From: Mucilaginibacter sp. UR6-1 | Lineage (GTDB): Bacteria; Bacteroidota; Bacteroidia; Sphingobacteriales; Sphingobacteriaceae | Direction of reading: 5' to 3' | NCBI RefSeq assembly: GCF_020880975.1 | Contig: NZ_JAJIWP010000003.1 | Location: forward strand, 868,001-932,000 | DNA: 64,000 nt | In this document: positions 40,912 through 50,257 of the stretch, piece by piece | Position numbering within the stretch: position 1 is the stretch's first letter | Layout: each line of letters starts with the position of its first letter | Program-made: the position numbers and the translations under genes | The notes under the pieces: generated by a model | Databases searched by the model: none | Told to the model about the DNA's origin: nothing | Seen by the model: the letters and a program-made list of their open reading frames with translations, nothing else

Positions 40912-42177
40912 ATGGATCAAAAACCTAAATTAACCGAGAGCAAGTACCTTATTGTTTTTGCGTTTGTAACTTCACTGTTTATGCTGTGGGGCATAGCCAT
41001 TACCATGGGCGATGTGTTGAACAAGCATTTCCAAACCGTGTTGAATCTTAGTAAGTCGCAATCTGCATACGTACAGGTTTCTATATTCGGAGCTTATGCT
41101 TTTATGGGTATCCCGGCAGGTTTATTCATGAAAAAGTTTGGTTATAAAAATGGGGTTTTGCTGGGCTTGTTTTTATATGCGGTTGGGGCTTTTTTGTTTG
41201 TTCCTGCAGCAGGTGCAGAATCATTCACCTTTTTCAGGATAGCGCTGTTTATTTTAGCTTGCGGACTGGCAACGTTAGAAACGGTTGCACACCCGTTTGT
41301 AGCTGCCTTAGGCGACCAGCGCACAAGTGACCAGCGGATAAATTTTGCACAATCATTTAACGGAGTAGGAGCTATCTTGGGCCCGTCAATTGGTAGTTAC
41401 TTCATTTTAAGAGGTGTGGGTGCCGGTTCCGTTGATCTGACTTCCGTAAAAATATTATATGTAGTTATAGGCAGTGTAATTGCCCTGATAGGTATTTTAT
41501 TTTCATTTGTAAAAGTACCGCCTTTAAGCGATCCGCATGTTATTGCAAATGATACCTATGCAAAGGATGCCAATGAAACCGTAAAGGTTGGTTTTTTAGA
41601 GGAGATTAGCTGGCTATCAAAACGTAAACATTACGTATTTGCAGTGGTGGCGCAGTTATTTAACGTTGGCGCACAAGGTGGTACCTGGGCATTTTTCATC
41701 AATTACGGTGAAGAAGTAATGGGATTTACACCTGAAAAAGCGGGCTACTTTTTATCATTAAGTATGGTAATGCTGATGGTTGGTCGTTTTATAGGTACTG
41801 TTTTAATGAGCTTTATTGCCCCGAACAAGCTTTTAGCTGTATTCGCCTCGGGCGCTATTATAATGTGTATCATAGCATCACAGGGTTACGGCTGGGCATC
41901 ATATGTAGCATTGATCATGATCAACTTCTTCTTCAGCATCATGTTCCCAACCATATTCAGTTTAGGGTTGAAGGATCTGGGTAAACATACCGAGCAGGCA
42001 TCGTCATTTATTGTGATGGGGGTTGTAGGCGGCGCCTTATTCCCGCCAATTATGGGTTTGGTGGCCAATACTGATGTTGCCAAGGCTTATTACTTGCCTA
42101 TCATCTGTTACGCGGTTATCGGGCTGTTCGGCTTTTTGTATCCTAAGTTGAACAAGAATATAAGGCAGGCGCAATAA
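40912..42177 (+). CDS. FucP-family sugar:proton symporter (MFS)
   Basis: Inner membrane sugar importer of the FHS family, 421 residues with twelve helices. Family marks: FVTSLFMLWGIAITMGDVLNKHFQ in helix 1 (given as residues 15-38), the GIPAGLFMKKFGYKNGVL loop between helices 2 and 3, LATLETVAHPFVAALG in helix 4 with INFAQSFNGVGAILGP in helix 5, and NFFFSIMFPTIFSLGLKDLGKHT in helix 10. L-fucose, L-arabinose, galactose and glucose are all FHS substrates. Upstream arabinofuranosidase-like and downstream AraR-like genes favour arabinose, as inference. Has its own promoter region after the terminator at 40774-40805. Confidence 0.9.
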   Translation: MDQKPKLTESKYLIVFAFVTSLFMLWGIAITMGDVLNKHFQTVLNLSKSQSAYVQVSIFGAYAFMGIPAGLFMKKFGYKNGVLLGLFLYAVGAFLFVPAAGAESFTFFRIALFILACGLATLETVAHPFVAALGDQRTSDQRINFAQSFNGVGAILGPSIGSYFILRGVGAGSVDLTSVKILYVVIGSVIALIGILFSFVKVPPLSDPHVIANDTYAKDANETVKVGFLEEISWLSKRKHYVFAVVAQLFNVGAQGGTWAFFINYGEEVMGFTPEKAGYFLSLSMVMLMVGRFIGTVLMSFIAPNKLLAVFASGAIIMCIIASQGYGWASYVALIMINFFFSIMFPTIFSLGLKDLGKHTEQASSFIVMGVVGGALFPPIMGLVANTDVAKAYYLPIICYAVIGLFGFLYPKLNKNIRQAQ

Positions 42178-42193
42178 TTGTATTTGTTACAGT

Positions 42194-42219
42194 TGATGTA
42201 AATATCTATAATTACATCA
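42194..42219. promoter_or_regulatory. Candidate operator of the AraR/NrtR-like regulator
   Basis: Perfect inverted repeat TGATGTAA (42194-42201), 10-base A/T spacer, TTACATCA (42212-42219), ending 24 bases before the regulator ATG. Size and symmetry suit the winged-helix dimer of this family. Autoregulation is inference. Confidence 0.6.
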
Positions 42220-42243
42220 TAATTAACCTACAGGTCATAATTC

Positions 42244-42951
42244 ATGCAAAAATATACGGGTGAAACTCCGGTTTTAGTGGCTGCCGATTGTATAATTTTC
42301 GGTTTCGACGGATGGAACATCAAACTGCTGCTGGTGCAACGTAACCTTGATCCTGAAAAGGGTAAATGGAGTTTGATGGGTGGTTTTATGAAACCCGGCG
42401 AATCGCCCGATGATGCCGCCAACCGCGTGCTCGAACAGCGTACCGGCCTCAAAAATGTATACATGGATCAGCTCAAGGTTTTCGGCAACCCGGATCGCGA
42501 CCCGGTGGAGCGTACGCTTTCTATTGTTTATTACGCACTTATTGACATTAATGAGTACGAAAAACAACTGAATGATGAGCACCATGCCGAATGGTTTTTG
42601 CCTGAGGAAATGCCCGAACTGATATTTGACCATACCGAAATGGTGAAGCTGGCCCGCCGCCAGTTAATGTATAAGGCTGCCCTGCACCCGATATTGTTCC
42701 AGTTACTGCCCGAAAAATTTACCATACCGCAATTGCAGGCATTATACGAGGGTGTATACCAAACCAAGTTTGATGATCGTAACTTTAGCCGCAAATTGCT
42801 ATCAACCGGTTTACTCATCAAACTGAACGAAAAGGATAAGCAATCCTCAAAAAAAGGAGCATTTTATTATACCTTAGATCAATCGCACTACGAGGAGAAT
42901 TTTGAATCATTCCTTAACCTGGTGCCTAATCCGAATAAATTTTTTCAGTAA
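42244..42951 (+). CDS. NrtR/AraR-type regulator: degenerate Nudix domain plus winged helix
   Basis: 235 residues. Residues 10-145 are a Nudix fold (GKWSLMGGFMKPGESPDDAA), but the catalytic box is broken: where REUxEExGU is required, residues 61-69 read RVLEQRTGL, so all three metal-binding glutamates are lost. It therefore cannot hydrolyse nucleotides in the standard way and probably senses a sugar ligand. Residues 155-235 are the winged-helix DNA-binding part (FTIPQLQALYEGVYQTKFDDRNFSRKL). Bacteroides AraR, which controls arabinose use, has this architecture. It follows an FHS transporter and GH127-like enzyme, and a perfect palindrome lies just upstream. Confidence 0.88.
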   Translation: MQKYTGETPVLVAADCIIFGFDGWNIKLLLVQRNLDPEKGKWSLMGGFMKPGESPDDAANRVLEQRTGLKNVYMDQLKVFGNPDRDPVERTLSIVYYALIDINEYEKQLNDEHHAEWFLPEEMPELIFDHTEMVKLARRQLMYKAALHPILFQLLPEKFTIPQLQALYEGVYQTKFDDRNFSRKLLSTGLLIKLNEKDKQSSKKGAFYYTLDQSHYEENFESFLNLVPNPNKFFQ

Positions 42952-43011
42952 ACGCAATATTTAGTATATTTATTAACCAGCTTATTATAAATCGGTTAAT
43001 AAATATATCAC

Positions 43012-46000
43012 GTGCGTTTTATTTATCACATCTGCTTGTTGTGGCTGCTAATAATATGCGCGCTATCAGCCAATGCACAAAGCTATACTACCAGTAAAGG
43101 CACTAAATTTTGGGCGGCTTATATTGAACATATAAGCGGGGCCGGTGCAAGTAAAAGCAGGATGATATTATACATTGCTTGTGATGTTAGTACATCGGGT
43201 ACGGTAAACATAGCTGACGGTAGTTTTAGTACTACCTTTAGTGTGCCTGCAAACGGATTGGCTTATGTAGAGATACCGTCGTCAGCACACATCACCCGGT
43301 CGGGCTCTAAATTAAAAGGTATATTTATTGAAGCCAAAAATCCTGTGGCTGTTTACGCCCACATCTTTGCATCGGCAGTTTCAGGTGCTACTTTGTTGCT
43401 GCCTGTAAATACTTTGGGTAAGGATTATTACTCTATTAATTATACCCAGCAGTCAAACTCAATGTTTCCTACGCAGGAGAAGAAAAAGAGTTTGTCGGAG
43501 TTTGCGGTTATTGCTACTGAAGATAATACAACTGTTGAGATCACGCCAAATGAATTACTTACTGACAGGCATGAGGCAAATCAACCTTTTGCTGTTAAGC
43601 TTAAAAAAGGGGAGGTTTATCAGGGCCAATCAGAAAGAGATTTGACAAGCACCCGCATCAGATCAATAAGCGTTGATGATGAGCCCTGTAAAAAAATAGC
43701 TGTATTTTCCGGGAGCACAAAAATGGCTATCGGGTGTGATGAAAGTAATTTTTCGTCAGACAATGTCATACAGCAGGTTTATCCGACAGCATCATGGGGT
43801 AAAAATTATATAACAGTACCGTTAAAAAATCGTGATTACGATATTTTCAGAGTAATATTCAGTGAACGCAATACCGAGGTAAAAGTTAACGGCACTGTAA
43901 TGGCACCTCAAACTCCGGGCATAAATTACATTGAATTTTCATCACAAAAAGCAAACGTAATTACTGCCAATAAACCTGTGCAGGTTGTTCAATATGCAGT
44001 TACACAAACACAAACTACAAGCTGTGTTGCAAGTGATGAAACAGAAGGAGATCCGGAGGTGATCTACCTTAATCCGCTTGAGCAAACGCTTGACAGGGTT
44101 ACCTTATATTCAGCAAATAATTTCAGTATACGCTCTCACTACATCAACGTGGTGCTAAAAACTGCTGATGCTGCTTCCTTTAAAATTGATGGCAAACCAT
44201 ACAACGAATTTTTTACCGTTCCGGGTAGTAATAATTACTCCTATGCTCAGATAAAAGTATCAAGAGGCGTTCATAACATCTCCGCTTCGAGCGGTTTTAA
44301 CGCTATTGCCTACGGTTTTGGGCGTTTTGAATCTTATGGTTATTCTGCCGGTGCTAATCTCGAAAATCTGAACGAAAGGATAGTGCTTGCTTCCGCTGGC
44401 AGTAATGACAGCTATCTGGCCGGCTGTTCAGAGGCTGATTATTACTTACAGTTAACGTTGCCATACAAAACAGGTGCGATCAGGTGGATATTGCATGATG
44501 GTACCGAGGTGGTTGATAATAATCCCAGGTATAACACGGTGATTATAAATGAGCGGGAATTATATGTTTACAGATATGTTGATAAGGTTAAATATACTCC
44601 GGGCGATTATAATGTTAAGGCTTTTGTTTATCCGGGCGAGAATAACGACTGCGGCTCAACACGGGAAGTAGATTTTGAATTTAATATTACTGCCCCGCCC
44701 GTAGCTGATTTTACGGCGCAGAATGTTTGCTTAACCAATGAGGTTGCCTTTGTTGATAATAGCCGGGCAACAGCAAATACAATAAAAAACTGGCATTGGG
44801 ATTTTGGTGATGGTACCACGGCCGATGTACAGTCGCCATCACACCTATATGCATCACAGGGTAGCTATAAAGTTACGCTGGTGGTAACTAATGCCAACGG
44901 TTGTATTGACGCAACAACGCAAACTGTTGCTATAGCCCCGCCGCCCGAGGGTGATTTTACTTATGCCGCTTTATTATGTTCGGCAGGTGAAACTGTACGC
45001 TTAACCGGTACATCGCCAACGCTTACTGATATTGCCGAATGGCGCGTTGACTTTGGCGACGGTACACCCGAAAAAAGTTTTACAGATAATAAATTGTTCC
45101 ATCAGTATAGCCGTGGGGGCGTTTATACGGTTTCATTAAGGGTGCGCGCGGTAAACGCAAGTTGTTACAGCGAACCGGTTAGCCATGCGTTAACAGTAAA
45201 TACCGCGCCCGTTACCGCTTTTACCGTGCCCGAAATTTGTACTGCCGATGTGGCTAAGTTTGAAAATAAAACCTTGCTGGCTGATGGCACTGCCGGGCAG
45301 ATTACGTATTCGTGGAACTTTGGCGACCCGGCTTCGGGCGCGAATAATAACAGCAATGCTACGGATGGCGAGCACCGTTACGCAACCGCCGGGCGTTACA
45401 CGGTTACACTTACCGCATTCAGTAACAATGGCTGCGCGGTTAGCCGCACTGCTGAGATTGTAGTAAACGGCGGTACAATTAGCGGGAATATTGATGTAGA
45501 GAACCGCGCTAATTTATGTGTAAGTGAGCCGGTAACATTTATAAATAAGGCATCAGTAAACAGCGGTAAAATTATAAAGGTTGAATGGTACTTTGATGTA
45601 TTGGCAAAGCCTGCTGATAAGGTGAGCTATACCGGGGATAACATGCCTGCCGATGGTAGGTTTAGTCACATGTATGAGGTTTTTTCTTCACCTGCTACCA
45701 AAACCATTCGTGTTAAAATGGTGGCATATTCGGGCCAAAGCTGTTTTGAGGAATACACGGAGGATATTACCCTGTATGCACAGCCACAGATAGATATTAC
45801 ATCATCAGCCGGTTTTACGATATGCGAAGATGCCGGGCCGGTAAATTTTATGGCTGATTTTAACGGACTTTCAGGTACAGGTACTTACTCAGGTGCCGGC
45901 ATTTCTGCTGCCGGGGTTTTTACCCCCGCTACAGCAGGGGTAGGCACGCATAGCGTTACTTACACCTTCCGGTCGGCTAATGGGTGCCCTGCTGTAAAAA

Positions 46001-46521
46001 ACTTTGATGTAGTAGTAAGCAAACTGCCGGTAGTTACGGTGCCCGATGTGGTCAATGTATTTAATAATCGCACCATGCAGGCTAATATACAAGCCACAGG
46101 TGATGGCCTGACTTATAAGTGGGTGCCATCTGCCGGGCTTGATAGGGATGATGTGCTTAACCCCAATATTACGTTAAATGCTGATATGAGTTACCGGCTC
46201 ATCGTTACCTCGGCAAGTTGCAGCGTTACCAAAATAGTAAATGTAAAGGTGCATCAGCAACTTACTATACCCAATACTTTCACCCCCAATGGCGATGGTA
46301 TAAATGATACCTGGAATATTGATCTGCTTAAAAGCTTTCCGGATTGTGTGATTACTGTGGTTAACAGAAATGGGTCAAAGGTATTTACATCAGTAGGGTA
46401 CCAAACCCCTTGGAACGGTACTATTAACGGTAACCAGTTACCGGCGGGCACTTATTACTACACACTCGATCTGAAAGACGGGAGCAAACTTTACACAGGT
46501 TATTTAACCTTGTTAAAGTGA
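43012..46521 (+). CDS. Large exported adhesin-like protein: IgGFc-binding domain, PKD repeats and type IX secretion (type B) C-terminus
   Basis: 1169 residues from a GTG start that gives a proper signal peptide (RFIYHICLLWLLIICALSANAQ, residues 2-23). Residues 25-480 match the IgGFc-binding N-terminal domain (GTKFWAAYIEHISG, IFIEAKNPVAVYAHIFAS). Residues 565-800 hold three PKD domains (NWHWDFGDGTT, WRVDFGDGTPEKSF, YSWNFGDPASG). Residues 830-1070 are further Ig-like domains. The last 85 residues are the gliding-motility/CHU_C domain (IPNTFTPNGDGINDTWNI, GTYYYTLDLKDGSKLYTGYLTLLK), the type B signal for the type IX secretion system. It is predicted to be surface-bound or released, for adhesion or gliding. 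The stop is 2 bases from the converging rpoN. Confidence 0.9.
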   Translation: MRFIYHICLLWLLIICALSANAQSYTTSKGTKFWAAYIEHISGAGASKSRMILYIACDVSTSGTVNIADGSFSTTFSVPANGLAYVEIPSSAHITRSGSKLKGIFIEAKNPVAVYAHIFASAVSGATLLLPVNTLGKDYYSINYTQQSNSMFPTQEKKKSLSEFAVIATEDNTTVEITPNELLTDRHEANQPFAVKLKKGEVYQGQSERDLTSTRIRSISVDDEPCKKIAVFSGSTKMAIGCDESNFSSDNVIQQVYPTASWGKNYITVPLKNRDYDIFRVIFSERNTEVKVNGTVMAPQTPGINYIEFSSQKANVITANKPVQVVQYAVTQTQTTSCVASDETEGDPEVIYLNPLEQTLDRVTLYSANNFSIRSHYINVVLKTADAASFKIDGKPYNEFFTVPGSNNYSYAQIKVSRGVHNISASSGFNAIAYGFGRFESYGYSAGANLENLNERIVLASAGSNDSYLAGCSEADYYLQLTLPYKTGAIRWILHDGTEVVDNNPRYNTVIINERELYVYRYVDKVKYTPGDYNVKAFVYPGENNDCGSTREVDFEFNITAPPVADFTAQNVCLTNEVAFVDNSRATANTIKNWHWDFGDGTTADVQSPSHLYASQGSYKVTLVVTNANGCIDATTQTVAIAPPPEGDFTYAALLCSAGETVRLTGTSPTLTDIAEWRVDFGDGTPEKSFTDNKLFHQYSRGGVYTVSLRVRAVNASCYSEPVSHALTVNTAPVTAFTVPEICTADVAKFENKTLLADGTAGQITYSWNFGDPASGANNNSNATDGEHRYATAGRYTVTLTAFSNNGCAVSRTAEIVVNGGTISGNIDVENRANLCVSEPVTFINKASVNSGKIIKVEWYFDVLAKPADKVSYTGDNMPADGRFSHMYEVFSSPATKTIRVKMVAYSGQSCFEEYTEDITLYAQPQIDITSSAGFTICEDAGPVNFMADFNGLSGTGTYSGAGISAAGVFTPATAGVGTHSVTYTFRSANGCPAVKNFDVVVSKLPVVTVPDVVNVFNNRTMQANIQATGDGLTYKWVPSAGLDRDDVLNPNITLNADMSYRLIVTSASCSVTKIVNVKVHQQLTIPNTFTPNGDGINDTWNIDLLKSFPDCVITVVNRNGSKVFTSVGYQTPWNGTINGNQLPAGTYYYTLDLKDGSKLYTGYLTLLK

Positions 46522-46523
46522 TC

Positions 46524-47996
46524 TTATAGTTCCTTACGTAATCGGGCTACCGGAATATTCATTTGTTCGCGGTATTTGGCAACAGTACGGCGGGCAATAT
46601 TGTAACCGGCATCTTTTAATATTTCGGTAAGCTTTTCGTCGGCCAGCGGATGGCGTTTATCTTCCTTGCCAATGTGCTCTTCCAATATCTTTTTCACCTC
46701 TTTGTTTGATACCTCTTCGCCGCTTTCGGTTTGTATAGCTTCGGAGAAAAATGATTTCAGTAAAAAAGTGCCATGCTCGGTTTGTACATATTTTGAGTTT
46801 GCCACACGCGATACGGTCGATATATCCATGTTTATCTTATCGGCAATATCTTTCAATATCATCGGGCGCAGGTTTTTGTCGTCCCCGGTTAAAAAGAAAT
46901 CGTACTGATATTGCATAATGGCGTTCATTGTTTTGAGCAGCGTTTGCTGGCGCTGCTTAATGGCATCAATAAACCATTTAGCCGAATCGAGCTTTTGTTT
47001 AACGAACTGAACGGCCTCTTTTAATTTTTTATCTTTTTGCGATGCCTTATCGTAGTGCTGAAACATCTCCTGGTATGATCGGCTTACCTTCAGTTCAGGC
47101 GCGTTTTTGGCATTCAGGGTAAGTATCAGCACGCCATCGTTATTGCTGATATGAAAATCAGGGATCACCTGCATTTGCTTGGTGTTCACCTCGCTCGAGT
47201 CGCCGGGCTTAGGGTTAAGTTTCAGTATCTCATTAACAACGGCACGCAACTCGTTAGAGTTAAGGTTTAGCGAGCGCTCCAGTTTATCGTAATGCTTGCG
47301 TGTAAACTCATCAAGGTGATTTTCAACCACCAGTATTGCTTTCTTAACAATAGGGTCGTTAGCGTCCTTTTTGCGCAGTTGTATCAGCAGGCATTCCTGT
47401 AAGGTACGCGCAGCCACTCCCGGCGGGTCAAAAGTTTGTATCACCTTCAGCATATCCTCAACTTCTTCGTCCTCGGCCATAACGTTGGCTGAAAAGGCAA
47501 GATCGTCCGTAAGCGACATAATAGGCCTGCGCAGGTAACCATCATCATCAAGGCTGCCGATGATCTGCTTGCCAATTAAAAAGTCCTTGTCTGATAGCAG
47601 CAGCAGATCCAGTTGGGCTTGCAGGTTCTCAATAAATGAGCTTTGAATAGCGATGGGCATTTCCTTCTTATCTTCCTCATCATCGCCGTTCTGGTCATAG
47701 CGCGATCCGTAATCGTTCACGCTGTCATCCTGCAAATAATCATCTATATTAAATTCATCAGCCTCACCGCCCTCATGGTCATTGTTGCCAAAGTCATCAT
47801 CCGGGTCGCGGTCGGGGTATTGTTCCTCCGGTTCGCTTAAGGTAAGGCTAAAATCTTCAAGTGCCGGGTTGTCCTCCAGTTCCTCTTTAATACGGGTATC
47901 TAATGACACGGTAGGCACCTGCAGCAATTTTATAAATTGTATTTGCTGCGGCGATAGCTTTTGTAGTAGCTTTTGTTGAAGATTTTGTTTTAGCAT
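46524..47996 (-). CDS. rpoN: RNA polymerase sigma-54 factor
   Basis: 490 residues. Region I: LKQNLQQKLLQKLSPQQIQFIKLLQ and LEDNPALEDF at the N-terminus. Region II: an acidic stretch (about 55-125) with EGGEADEFNIDDYLQDDSVND. Region III: core-binding (NLQAQLDLLLLSDKDFLIG, FDPPGVAARTLQECLLIQLRKK) and the helix-turn-helix (ISTVSRVANSKYVQT) that recognises the -12 element. The RpoN box ARRTVAKYREQMNIP near residue 468 binds the -24 element. All signature parts are present. Regulator proteins of the bEBP class are not in this window. Its stop nearly touches that of the large adhesin-like gene. Confidence 0.97.
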   Translation of the reverse strand: MLKQNLQQKLLQKLSPQQIQFIKLLQVPTVSLDTRIKEELEDNPALEDFSLTLSEPEEQYPDRDPDDDFGNNDHEGGEADEFNIDDYLQDDSVNDYGSRYDQNGDDEEDKKEMPIAIQSSFIENLQAQLDLLLLSDKDFLIGKQIIGSLDDDGYLRRPIMSLTDDLAFSANVMAEDEEVEDMLKVIQTFDPPGVAARTLQECLLIQLRKKDANDPIVKKAILVVENHLDEFTRKHYDKLERSLNLNSNELRAVVNEILKLNPKPGDSSEVNTKQMQVIPDFHISNNDGVLILTLNAKNAPELKVSRSYQEMFQHYDKASQKDKKLKEAVQFVKQKLDSAKWFIDAIKQRQQTLLKTMNAIMQYQYDFFLTGDDKNLRPMILKDIADKINMDISTVSRVANSKYVQTEHGTFLLKSFFSEAIQTESGEEVSNKEVKKILEEHIGKEDKRHPLADEKLTEILKDAGYNIARRTVAKYREQMNIPVARLRKEL

Positions 47997-48091
47997 AGTT
48001 TAGTAAGCCCAAAATTACATCAAATAGGCATAACTTTAAAATAAGTTACATTATTGACGGGATAATGATGTAAAAGGATAAAAGGAATACA

Positions 48092-48124
48092 TTTGTTTTA
48101 ACACGCTATTATTTTTTAACTTAG
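48092..48124 (+). promoter_or_regulatory. Candidate mscL promoter
   Basis: TTTG (48092-48095), 21-base spacer, TAACTTAG (48117-48124, TAnnTTAG variant). The overlapping TACATTTG at 48088-48095 is itself a perfect -7 box, so two start points are possible. Confidence 0.5.
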
Positions 48125-48144
48125 TAAAACTTAAATTATAAATT

Positions 48145-48558
48145 ATGGGCTTTGCAAAGGAATTCAGAGAGTTTGCCATGCGTGGCAACGTGGTCGATCT
48201 GGCAGTGGGTGTCATCATCGGCGCGGCATTTGGTAAAATAGTTACCTCCCTGGTAAATGATGTAATTATGCCGCCTATAGGATACGTTACCGGCGGTGTT
48301 GATTTCTCTGATAAAAAAATACTCCTTAAAGCTGCAGATCCGGTTGCTAAGACTGCTGAAGTATCAATTTTATACGGCAACTTTATTAATACCATCATTC
48401 AGTTTTTGATTGTAGCGTTTTGTATTTTCATTGTGGTGAAAGGTATTAATTCATTAAAAAAGAAAGAGGAAGCTGCACCTGCCGCCCCTCCGGCACCAAG
48501 CAAGGAGGAAGTTTTATTAGCCGAAATTCGCGATATACTTGCCAGTAAACAGGCCTGA
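48145..48558 (+). CDS. mscL: Large-conductance mechanosensitive channel
   Basis: A 137-residue membrane channel that opens under osmotic down-shock. The N-terminal amphipathic helix [21 protein letters not shown] and pore helix 1 ([25 protein letters not shown], listed as residues 22-46) are highly conserved; the second helix lies at 78-102 ([19 protein letters not shown]), and the cytoplasmic helix holds the basic KKEE stretch and the [13 protein letters not shown] coil. Length and both helices are standard. Stands alone between rpoN and rpmH. Confidence 0.97.
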   Translation: MGFAKEFREFAMRGNVVDLAVGVIIGAAFGKIVTSLVNDVIMPPIGYVTGGVDFSDKKILLKAADPVAKTAEVSILYGNFINTIIQFLIVAFCIFIVVKGINSLKKKEEAAPAAPPAPSKEEVLLAEIRDILASKQA

Positions 48559-48615
48559 AAAGTGCATATGTTGATAACTAACCAGATATTACTATAAATA
48601 TTAGTTAACAGGGTG

Positions 48616-48646
48616 TTTGATTAAAACAAAAAAAGCACTACATTTG
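48616..48646 (+). promoter_or_regulatory. Promoter of rpmH-rnpA
   Basis: TTTG (48616-48619), 19-base spacer, TACATTTG (48639-48646): an exact match to the Bacteroidota consensus. The rpmH ATG is 48 bases further on. Confidence 0.8.
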
Positions 48647-48694
48647 CGCTCTTGTTTTTAAAAACGATATAACGACGAATAACAATATACAGCG

Positions 48695-48853
48695 ATGAAA
48701 AGAACGTTTCAGCCATCTCAAAGAAAAAGAAGAAATAAGCACGGTTTCCGTGAGCGTATGTCAACTGCTAACGGCAGAAGGGTTTTAGCTTCAAGAAGAG
48801 CTAAAGGCAGAAAAAGATTAAGCGTGTCTGACGAGCGTCGTCACAAAGCATAA
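48695..48853 (+). CDS. rpmH: 50S ribosomal protein L34
   Basis: Translates to 52 residues beginning [20 protein letters not shown] and ending DERRHKA, an unmistakable L34: highly basic with the KRTFQPS opening and the [17 protein letters not shown] core. It lies just before rnpA, the conserved order in nearly all bacteria, and directly behind the window's best promoter match (48616-48646). Confidence 0.98.
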   Translation: MKRTFQPSQRKRRNKHGFRERMSTANGRRVLASRRAKGRKRLSVSDERRHKA

Positions 48854-48924
48854 TTCCGGTTTCCACCAGTTGCGAATACCCGGGCCAGACCGTTTTTTAA
48901 TTTATTGGTTCAACCCTTGCAACT

Positions 48925-49308
48925 ATGTATACTTTTAAAAAAGAAGAACGCTTATGTAATAAACGGCTTATCGCCGGTTTGTATCATAACGGTTCTTCTT
49001 TTTTATGTTATCCCTTTAAGGTTTCGTGGATGCCCGTTGCTGCTGATGATGCAGCAGGCGTGCCTGTACAGGTGCTTTTTTCCGTCCCCAAAAAACGGTT
49101 TAAAAGGGCTGTAGACCGAAATCTGATCAAACGCCGCTCGCGCGAGGCATACCGCCTGCATAAACATCAACTTTTATATAGCCATTTACCTGATAAGGAA
49201 ATCATTCTCTCGTTAACTTATGTAGGCAAGGAAATCGCCGATTATTCGTTTATCGAAAAAAAGATGATCAAACTATTTGCGCAATTAAGCGGAGAGGTAC
49301 TGAAATGA
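48925..49308 (+). CDS. rnpA: Ribonuclease P protein component
   Basis: 127 residues. Binds the RNase P RNA and helps process tRNA 5' ends. The opening [21 protein letters not shown] carries the ERL motif, and the catalytic-RNA contact segment [20 protein letters not shown] is the RNR family signature. It is 71 bases after rpmH; the stop overlaps the yidD start (ATGA), so translation is coupled. An ATG at 48905 in another frame is not the gene. Confidence 0.96.
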   Translation: MYTFKKEERLCNKRLIAGLYHNGSSFLCYPFKVSWMPVAADDAAGVPVQVLFSVPKKRFKRAVDRNLIKRRSREAYRLHKHQLLYSHLPDKEIILSLTYVGKEIADYSFIEKKMIKLFAQLSGEVLK

Positions 49309-49550
49309 GATGGCTGGCTAACTTGTTTAAAAGCCTTATAGGCGCGTTTTTTATCCTGCTCATACGTATTTACCAATATTTATTATCGCCGCTGTTTGGC
49401 GCGGCCTGCCGCTACACGCCTTCATGTTCGCAATACGGCATTGAGGCTGTAAAAAAACATGGTGCTTTTAAAGGCGGATGGTTAACTTTGAAGCGCATTG
49501 CGCGTTGCAACCCCTGGGGTGGCCACGGGCACGATCCGGTACCTGATTGA
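49305..49550 (+). CDS. yidD: Membrane protein insertion efficiency factor YidD
   Basis: An 81-residue amphipathic inner-membrane-associated protein that aids YidC-dependent insertion. The family core is complete: [21 protein letters not shown] (described here as residues 20-40), [39 protein letters not shown]. The cysteines of [10 protein letters not shown] and RCNPWG are kept. Start overlaps the rnpA stop by four bases; the tsaB gene begins 17 bases after its stop. Confidence 0.97.
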   Translation: MRWLANLFKSLIGAFFILLIRIYQYLLSPLFGAACRYTPSCSQYGIEAVKKHGAFKGGWLTLKRIARCNPWGGHGHDPVPD

Positions 49551-49567
49551 TACTGTACAAATTTTCT

Positions 49568-50257
49568 ATGAATACCATACTGCAAATTGAAACCGCAACC
49601 ACTGCCTGTTCAGTAGCTATCGCTGTAAACGGGGAGGTGATCGCTGTAAAAACCGTTAACCAGCGTAATATACATGCCGAGGTGATTACCTTGTTTATTG
49701 ATGAATTGCTTAGCGATGCAGGTATTGCTCATAACGCGCTCGATGCTGTAGCCGTTAGCGCGGGGCCGGGTTCATATACGGGTTTGCGGATAGGTATATC
49801 AACAGCTAAAGGTTTGTGCTTCGCATTGGATAAGCCGCTTATTGCTGTTGAAACGCTGGAAGCCATGACGCAGGGTTTTATCAGCTCTGGTTTGGTTGAT
49901 ATTACTAAGGGTACATTGTTATGCCCCATGATTGATGCGCGCCGTATGGAGGTTTACACCGCTATATTTAATGCCGGTGGTAATCGCCTTAAAGAAACTT
50001 CGGCCGAGATAATTGACGTTGATAGTTATGCTGCGGAACTGGCAAATAACCAGGTGGTGTTTTTTGGTGATGGCGCCCCCAAATTTCAGGATGTGCTGAC
50101 GCACGCCAACGCCATTATAGCCCCTGAGTTTATCAATTCGGCGGCTTACCTCACCAAAGCCGCCCTGCAAAAGTTTAAAGCCGGGCAGTTTGAGGATGTG
50201 GCTTACTATGAGCCATTTTATCTTAAAGATTTTATTGCCGGTAAAAAGGCGCTATAA
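49568..50257 (+). CDS. tsaB: tRNA threonylcarbamoyladenosine biosynthesis protein TsaB
   Basis: 229 residues, ASKHA-fold partner of TsaD in making t6A in tRNA. I choose the ATG at 49568, which gives [20 protein letters not shown], the standard start; a TTG at 49547 would add seven residues and is less likely. The signature [24 protein letters not shown] is split as residues 65-88, and [14 protein letters not shown] is the second conserved block. Overlaps the stop of the converging gene at 50252 by six bases. End of the rpmH-rnpA-yidD-tsaB run. Confidence 0.94.
   Translation: MNTILQIETATTACSVAIAVNGEVIAVKTVNQRNIHAEVITLFIDELLSDAGIAHNALDAVAVSAGPGSYTGLRIGISTAKGLCFALDKPLIAVETLEAMTQGFISSGLVDITKGTLLCPMIDARRMEVYTAIFNAGGNRLKETSAEIIDVDSYAAELANNQVVFFGDGAPKFQDVLTHANAIIAPEFINSAAYLTKAALQKFKAGQFEDVAYYEPFYLKDFIAGKKAL

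Noticed and set aside
49547..49567. TTG start seven codons before tsaB
   Set aside because: The ATG at 49568 gives the family start and avoids overlap with yidD.
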